64,000 nt of DNA from contig NW_017803268.1 of assembly GCF_001625305.1 (NCBI RefSeq), positions 957,260 through 1,021,259 of the forward strand, given 5' to 3'. Position numbers and translations under genes: made by a program. Source of the stretch: Branchiostoma belcheri (taxonomy: Eukaryota > Chordata > Leptocardii > Amphioxiformes > Branchiostomatidae). Below, piece after piece: positions 58,637-64,000 of this stretch (the stretch's first letter is position 1; every line of letters begins with the position of its first letter). The notes under the pieces are model-generated. The model had not been told where the DNA came from and did not search any database. It saw only the letters and a program-made list of their open reading frames with translations.

Positions 58637-61600
58637 ATGTGCAGAACGACAGGATACAGCGTGCGCGGGGCGTTCTTCCTCGGAGTCGCCCTGCTGTTCC
58701 TGGGCATCTTTAGTATCCTACTAGGCGTGATCGGACTGGGCGCGTGTCACGGCTACTGTGTGCCTCTGGTGGCGCACGTGGGGGCTCCCATATGGAGCGG
58801 GGTTCTGGTAAGTAGCTATTCTTAAACTAATAACCGACCACTTTTTTCATTATTCACCACTTATGATGTTAAGGCCTGATAACCGATGGGAAATAGAACA
58901 CTGTGCCTCTGGTGGCGCACGTGGGCGCTCCCATATGGAGCGGGGTTCTGTTAAGTATATTCTAATAACCGACCACTTGTTTCTTTATTCACCACTTCTG
59001 ATGTTACCTCCTGATAACCAATAATATTGATATCTAGCCATCCTAACATGATGGGGTCATGAATTTGGGATGATAGGTAGCTTTTTTTGCCCGGGAAGGA
59101 GTATATTCTAATAACCGACCATTTTTTTCATTATTCACCGCTTATGATGTTACGGCCTTATAACCGATGGGAAATGGAGGCTTCTCATTGGTCGACGTCG
59201 CCCGGCTATATGATAATGTCTTTTGGTATAATGATTTTTTACTATTATTATTATTATTTTTAGCTATAAGCTACGACCGCTAACAAAACATTTGATATTA
59301 TTGATATTGTTGATATTGGAGTTTTGTTATTTTGTTGATTATTTCAGGTCTTGTTGGCGGGTATATTTGCAATCAGAAGTTCGTACAACACTGCCGACGG
59401 CTGCCTGGTACGTACAACAACGACACCTAGCGAATTATAGCTAAATGCACTTCGCTATACTTAAAGGGATAATGTGTAAGATTTTTGCGCCAAAACTGTA
59501 AATATAAATAATTGACATTTTCTCATCTAGATTGTCATATTAAATAACTTTCAACGTATAAAAAATCAACATATTAGCGTCGTTGTTTCGCTTCTCCGGC
59601 GACTCAGCGCAGCGCGAGAATAAGTTGCGCCGGGGCCCGTTGTATTTTTTGGGGCTAGAAAGAATGTAAACAGACAGCGGCTTTCGTTCTGATATCTTCG
59701 GCAGCTTCCACACGTTTTTGTGGCGCAACGACGTTGATCTTTTACTCCCCAGATTTCATTATGAATACAGGAAGCATGAAAATGTGTAAAACAGCAATGT
59801 TTAGAATAGTAAAAATCGTACATAATATCACTGTAACATTAGTATAATGTTTACGATGGTAGTTCTTTGTTAGTGTTATAACACCATTCGATCTCCTGTA
59901 TTCTTCTGTACTGTTGTATGCGTAGGTATTTTTTTTCTTTTTTTTATGGGCCGTACAAAAACTCACAATCCGTACCGTTTTCTTCTTCAGGTTACAACGT
60001 TCCTGGTCTGCGTGTTGTTCGCCCTCCTCGCGACGGTCACAACAGTTCTGGTGGCGTTTGTCGAGCTCGGCACGGAGTCGGACATCTACTACGACGAGGC
60101 CTTCGAGACGCACACCAAGCTCATCCCGATCACAGGCCCGGCGGGGCCCGGGGACGAGCCCGTGACCACCGGCGCTCCTACCACCACCGACTTCCCGTTC
60201 ACACCTATTCAGTTGGACGAGGAAGTTGCCGTGACCGTTAAAGACGTGAGCCCAATGGTTTTATGAATGGCATCATGATGGTTTTACGTACATATCAGAG
60301 AACATATCATGTCAGAGAACATATCATCAGAGAACATATCATATACTAGAAAGGTTTACCTTCGCATGTGGTCTGCTCTGTTAATTATTACTCAAACACA
60401 TTCATATACATGTATATGGTGACAGGAGGCTAAATCCCTGCTACTATAAAATTGCAACATGATGTCCCTCAACACCAGTTACCATAGTGACAGACGGTCT
60501 GGTTCAGGTCATTGACCAGGTCACAGATCAGTGTTTGGAACGGAAGAAGAAACAGAGCAAAAACAACATGAAAGAAACAACGTGAAAGAAAAAAAAAATC
60601 GTATAAAATTACTGTACTTTGTACTCTTTGTTATATTTTTAAATTTCTTTTTTTTTGCGTTTGTTTCTTTTATATCATATTTTTCGTTCCTGGAATGCTC
60701 GGCCGGGCCCCGTTCAGGAAATTATGACCTTATAGTTAGCATATACCGAATTGGGCACAGAAAATGCATCCAACGAACTTTGTTTTGTTTCTTTTTGTAG
60801 CTGTTTGCTGGTGGGGACGCTGACGCAACCACAACTGAACTGCCCTTCACTCCAATTGACTTTAATGAGGTCTGTATCATTAAGGCATTACCTGTACATA
60901 TATATATACATTACTGCATCTGTATTCCAATCAGATTCACAGACACAAACTTACCGGGAGAAGGTTGAAACACCGTGTTAATGATTACGACATCTATAAC
61001 GAACTGATACTAGAAAGGTAACATTTGCAAAGCAAATGCGTAATGCAATTGTTTACCTTCGCATATGGTCTGCTCGAGCTCTATAAATTCTTACTCAAAC
61101 ACATTCATATATATGGTGACAGGAGTCTAAATCCCTCCTACTATAAAATTGCAGCATGATGTTACCATGGTGACAGACGATCTGGTCCAGGTCATTGACC
61201 AGGTCAATGTTTGGAACGGAAACAGAGCAAAAACAATACCTTTTTTTCCTCGGTAAACATAATAAGTCTTGTTTTTGGGTTTGAACTGAAATGCATAATC
61301 GTGTCGTTTAGATTTTGTATCTTATCTATTTACTTATTTATATCTTATTTCTGTTTCCCTGTGTTGGAACCAGGTTGCCGTGACAGCAGAGTTATTGTAC
61401 GATGGAAGACGCCGCCGTGAGGCTGACGAGGAAACTGCAGCACCCGAAACCTCGACAGACAGCTTCAGGAGGGTAGTGTACAAGGACTGGCCGTACTATG
61501 TAAGTTCATTTTTTCAACCCTTTTCGCTGAGTTTCTTTTAGGGTAAATGAGCATCATCATCATCGTAAAAGAAACTCAAGGAAAAAAAGTAAGGGAGAAG

Positions 61601-62858
61601 GCGTTGTGGTAAATGACGATCCAATTGTGCACAACCCGTGATTGATTACTGTAACGTGTGCAAAGTCGTTAGAAGTTGGTATCGGCCCCCGTCCTTTAAT
61701 TATTCTGAAAACGGCTGGTCTAAATTTTGACCCCCCCCCTCTTTATATAGATATGACGTGAAAACACATTTACATCCTTATCCATGGTGTTATATACTAG
61801 TAAACAACATAGCTGAATTTTCCTGCTAATGTTAAACAAATTAACAAAGAAATGTTGCAGTTCGATTCCCTTGACCAGTGATATTTATATTTTTTAATTA
61901 ACAATGAGTTTGCATACTAGTATGTTCTTCTTTTTTACTTGACAGGACAACTACGTGGCGATAATTGTGCTGGTACTTCTGAGCGCCATTGCTGAGGTGA
62001 TCCTGACAGCCATTCTCTCCTGTATCTCCTGTGCCGCCATCTGCTCCGGTTACCATGGACACGAGGTACGTCACAAATAATTTGCATATTCTAAGATTTG
62101 ATTGAAAGAACTAGAAATGTAACATTTCCAAAGCAAATGCAAATGTTTACCTCCGCATATGGTCTGCTCTGTTAATTCTCTTACCCAAACCCATTCAAAT
62201 ATATGGTCAGACAGGAGTCTAAATCCCTCCTGCATTGCAACATGATGTAACCCAACACTAGTTACCATGGTGACAGACGTCTGGTTCAGGTCATTGACCT
62301 TATTGGTTTGGAGAAGTAGAAGGAGAGGAGGAAACAGAGCAAAAACAATATGTTTCCTTCGGTTAACATAAACATTAAAGGGGTTGTTTTGCAGATGTAT
62401 AATTTCCGTTGTAATGATGAGAGGTTTTTTTTCTAACGTTTTGTAGTTAAGACAAACTTGTTTTTAGTAAATTATATAAAGTTTGTTGCATTTTTAACCT
62501 CGAATCTCCGTGTCCAGGCACCGGCCATTGTTGTTTATGACGGAGTTCGCGCCACAAAATTGGAAGGAGGTCAAAGGGCAGTACAGCAGCCGGTCGGTAC
62601 TATTGAGGTCGAAGGTGAGTGCACCACCTATTTGCCACTTGTACACTGCACACGCACACTGGAATGCCATCTATTGCTTTGCATATAATCAACGCGACTT
62701 TTTAAATGCTAACAAACTGACTTGCTAACTTTAAGGGTGCTTTGTAAAGGCTTTAGTCTGGCTTTACTGCATTCCTCTCTTTCTCTGTCTCTCTCTTACT
62801 CTTTGTATTGTATCTCTCTCTTTCTTCTCGTTTAGATGTCAAGAAAGAAGAAGTATAG
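58637..62858 (+). CDS. Four-span membrane protein, MS4A/CD20-like
   Basis: Exons: 58637-58807, 59348-59407, 59991-60245, 60801-60869, 61374-61499, 61946-62065, 62518-62614, 62836-62858 (921 nt, 306 aa); the leader joins at acceptor CAG 58631-58633. Hydrophobic spans are at about 11-35, 50-68, 80-103 and 230-258. The short first loop and GAPIWSGVLVLLAGIFAI at span 2 resemble the conserved P-W-G/S-G segment of the CD20-like (MS4A) family, whose members are plasma-membrane proteins linked to calcium signalling and receptor regulation. The loop between spans 3 and 4 is about 125 residues, far longer than usual. It carries TTTDFPFTPIQLDEEVAVT and a second copy TTTELPFTPIDFNEVAVTA, plus a basic RRRRE site that might be furin-cleaved. 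The tail ends VKKEEV. Family assignment is by topology and one motif, so moderate. Confidence 0.75.
58900..59180 (+). pseudogene. Tandem duplicate of MS4A-like exon 1 end and its donor region
   Basis: Bases 58901-58950 repeat the last 50 bases of exon 1 (58758-58807) almost exactly. The following donor GTAAGT is changed to TTAAGT, so it should not splice. The intron start (TAATAACCGACCACTT...ATGATGTTA...TAACCGATGGGAAAT) occurs three times, at about 58828, 58971 and 59107, showing at least two rounds of tandem duplication. Confidence 0.8.
60345..60565 (+). mobile_element. Interspersed element family 1, MS4A-like intron 3
   Basis: CTAGAAAGGTTTACCTTCGC start (internally shortened), then GGTCTGCTCTGTTAATT and AACACCAGTTACCATAGTGA. 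It is preceded by three short AGAGAACATATCAT repeats at 60297-60340. Confidence 0.7.
61009..61260 (+). mobile_element. Interspersed element family 1, MS4A-like intron 4
   Basis: Complete from CTAGAAAGGTAACATTTGC to CCTCGGTAAACAT. Same orientation as the copies in introns 3 and 6. Confidence 0.75.
62111..62370 (+). mobile_element. Interspersed element family 1, MS4A-like intron 6
   Basis: CTAGAAATGTAACATTTCC start, ACTAGTTACCATGGTGACAG core, CGGTTAACAT end. Confidence 0.7.
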
Positions 62859-64000
62859 ATATTATCCAAGTCGGCTTCAATAAGACCAAGTATCAAGTGA
62901 TCACACGAAACTTCCCTCGACAACAGGGCTACGAACATAAGATAATAGCTTTTCCCCCCAGACCGTGTCTCTAATGCCACGGTGTATTCAGATATTCCTG
63001 AAACGTACTTTTTACCTCTGAGACCTTTAAGTTCTTTTCATTCTGTAGATTTTAAGTCAAAGGTGCCGGCTTTGGTAACCTCGGCTACTATGGTGCTACA
63101 AGTTGTGTGAGTGACTGTGTGTGACTTTTTTAATGATAAGTTTTAATGTATTATAGTTAACGTTACCAACCACAACTCGGCAAGGAATTAATTTATCATC
63201 ATTTAAAAAGCTTATCCAGGTGTATTAAAAATATCTTAGGGCGTACATGTAGATCGTTTATGGTTTGTCCATTGTAGATTTGTATCTCTCTGACGAGAGG
63301 CGACTATATGGCCTGTGCTGTGATCTGCATCAGCACCAAGAATCAGCTGTGTATATGTTGCCTAGGCATACGGAATAGTATGAATAAATAGAGAATACAT
63401 TTGCATGCTAATACTTAGGTTAGGGCATAAACTTTATGTATGCAACTTAGGTTAAAGCTCGCTGCTAGCTAAATTTTCCTGTTACAAAGGATATTTAAAT
63501 AAACTTTAATTTCCTTTTACGTTTTTGACAAGTAGTATTTTCAATGTCCGTGTCAACGTCAATGTAGCTTCAGAGAAAATGACTGTATTACTATTATTAC
63601 TATTATTACGAGTCTCGAGTGACGACAGAAAAAAACACGTAAGACTGTTTTATTTTAAAAACTTTATTGTCAACACTGTAAAAACCGCGCCCAATCGCTG
63701 TGAAACAACATTATTACCAGGATTCCTTACTTGAACTTGACTATACTGCGATAGCTAACATCAGTTCTAATAGGTCCACTGTTACAGTATATTTGCAAAC
63801 ACAGCAATGTCGACTTTGGTTTGATTGTCAAACGCTTCAACTTAAGTTTACTTCAAGACATCAAGCCAATTCATTGCAGTTTAGACTACCCGTGGCCTTA
63901 TCAAACTACTAAATTTCAATTTGTCAATGCCAAATGCTAAGCGAAAGTTGTGAAATTTTAAATTCTAATTTGTATTTCAGAGTAAATTTCATGCGATTGT
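62859..64000 (+). other. 3' untranslated region of the MS4A-like gene and right flank
   Basis: No coding sequence recognised. AATAAA occurs at 63383-63388 and 63498-63503, either of which could end the transcript. Beyond about 63520 I see nothing identifiable before the window edge. Confidence 0.45.

Overview
The window reads as nuclear DNA of an invertebrate deuterostome, most likely amphioxus (Branchiostoma). The grounds are single-copy metazoan genes (CPT1, TTLL12) with many short phase-consistent exons, animal-type splice sites, long AT-rich introns full of short inverted-repeat and tRNA-derived repeats, and high indel polymorphism between duplicated copies. No species can be proven from the sequence alone. 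Five multi-exon genes can be assembled by hand, and their exon lengths sum to uninterrupted reading frames.

Region 1 (about 1.1-29.2 kb) is a large inverted duplication. Two 21-exon, 1,177-residue genes face each other tail to tail (1430-14056 on +, 28846-15488 on -), with identical exon lengths and phases. Each encodes an architecture I do not recognise as a described lipoxygenase: three tandem SRPBCC (Bet v 1/START/PYR-like) modules, then a C2 domain with a full set of five calcium-type Asp residues, then a complete iron lipoxygenase domain. The C2 domain sits where animal lipoxygenases normally carry PLAT. The arms differ by arm-specific transposon insertions and repeat expansions. They become clearly more diverged in the last two exons, and the last intron is unrelated, so this looks like a real palindrome with partial homogenisation rather than a copied contig.

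Region 2 (about 30-46.4 kb, +) is carnitine O-palmitoyltransferase 1, 770 residues, with the N-terminal regulatory Glu3/His5, two membrane spans and catalytic His472. Its promoter is divergent from the second lipoxygenase gene. Two small phase-0 candidate microexons sit in the linker just before the catalytic exon.

Region 3 (46.9-56.6 kb, +) is TTLL12, 642 residues, whose start codon directly follows a six-unit minisatellite. It carries two partial exon duplications: one decayed, one a clean in-frame 63-nt potential cassette exon.

Region 4 (about 56.7-63.5 kb, +) is a four-span MS4A/CD20-like membrane protein of 306 residues with an unusually long last extracellular loop. That loop contains an internally duplicated Thr-Pro motif, flanked by copies of a short interspersed repeat. 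A tandem copy of the end of its first coding exon has a destroyed splice donor.

CPT1 and TTLL12 lie next to each other here, and human CPT1B and TTLL12 both map to 22q13, suggesting retained ancestral linkage. The genes are not an operon and no common pathway is evident, apart from the lipid theme of the lipoxygenases and CPT1.
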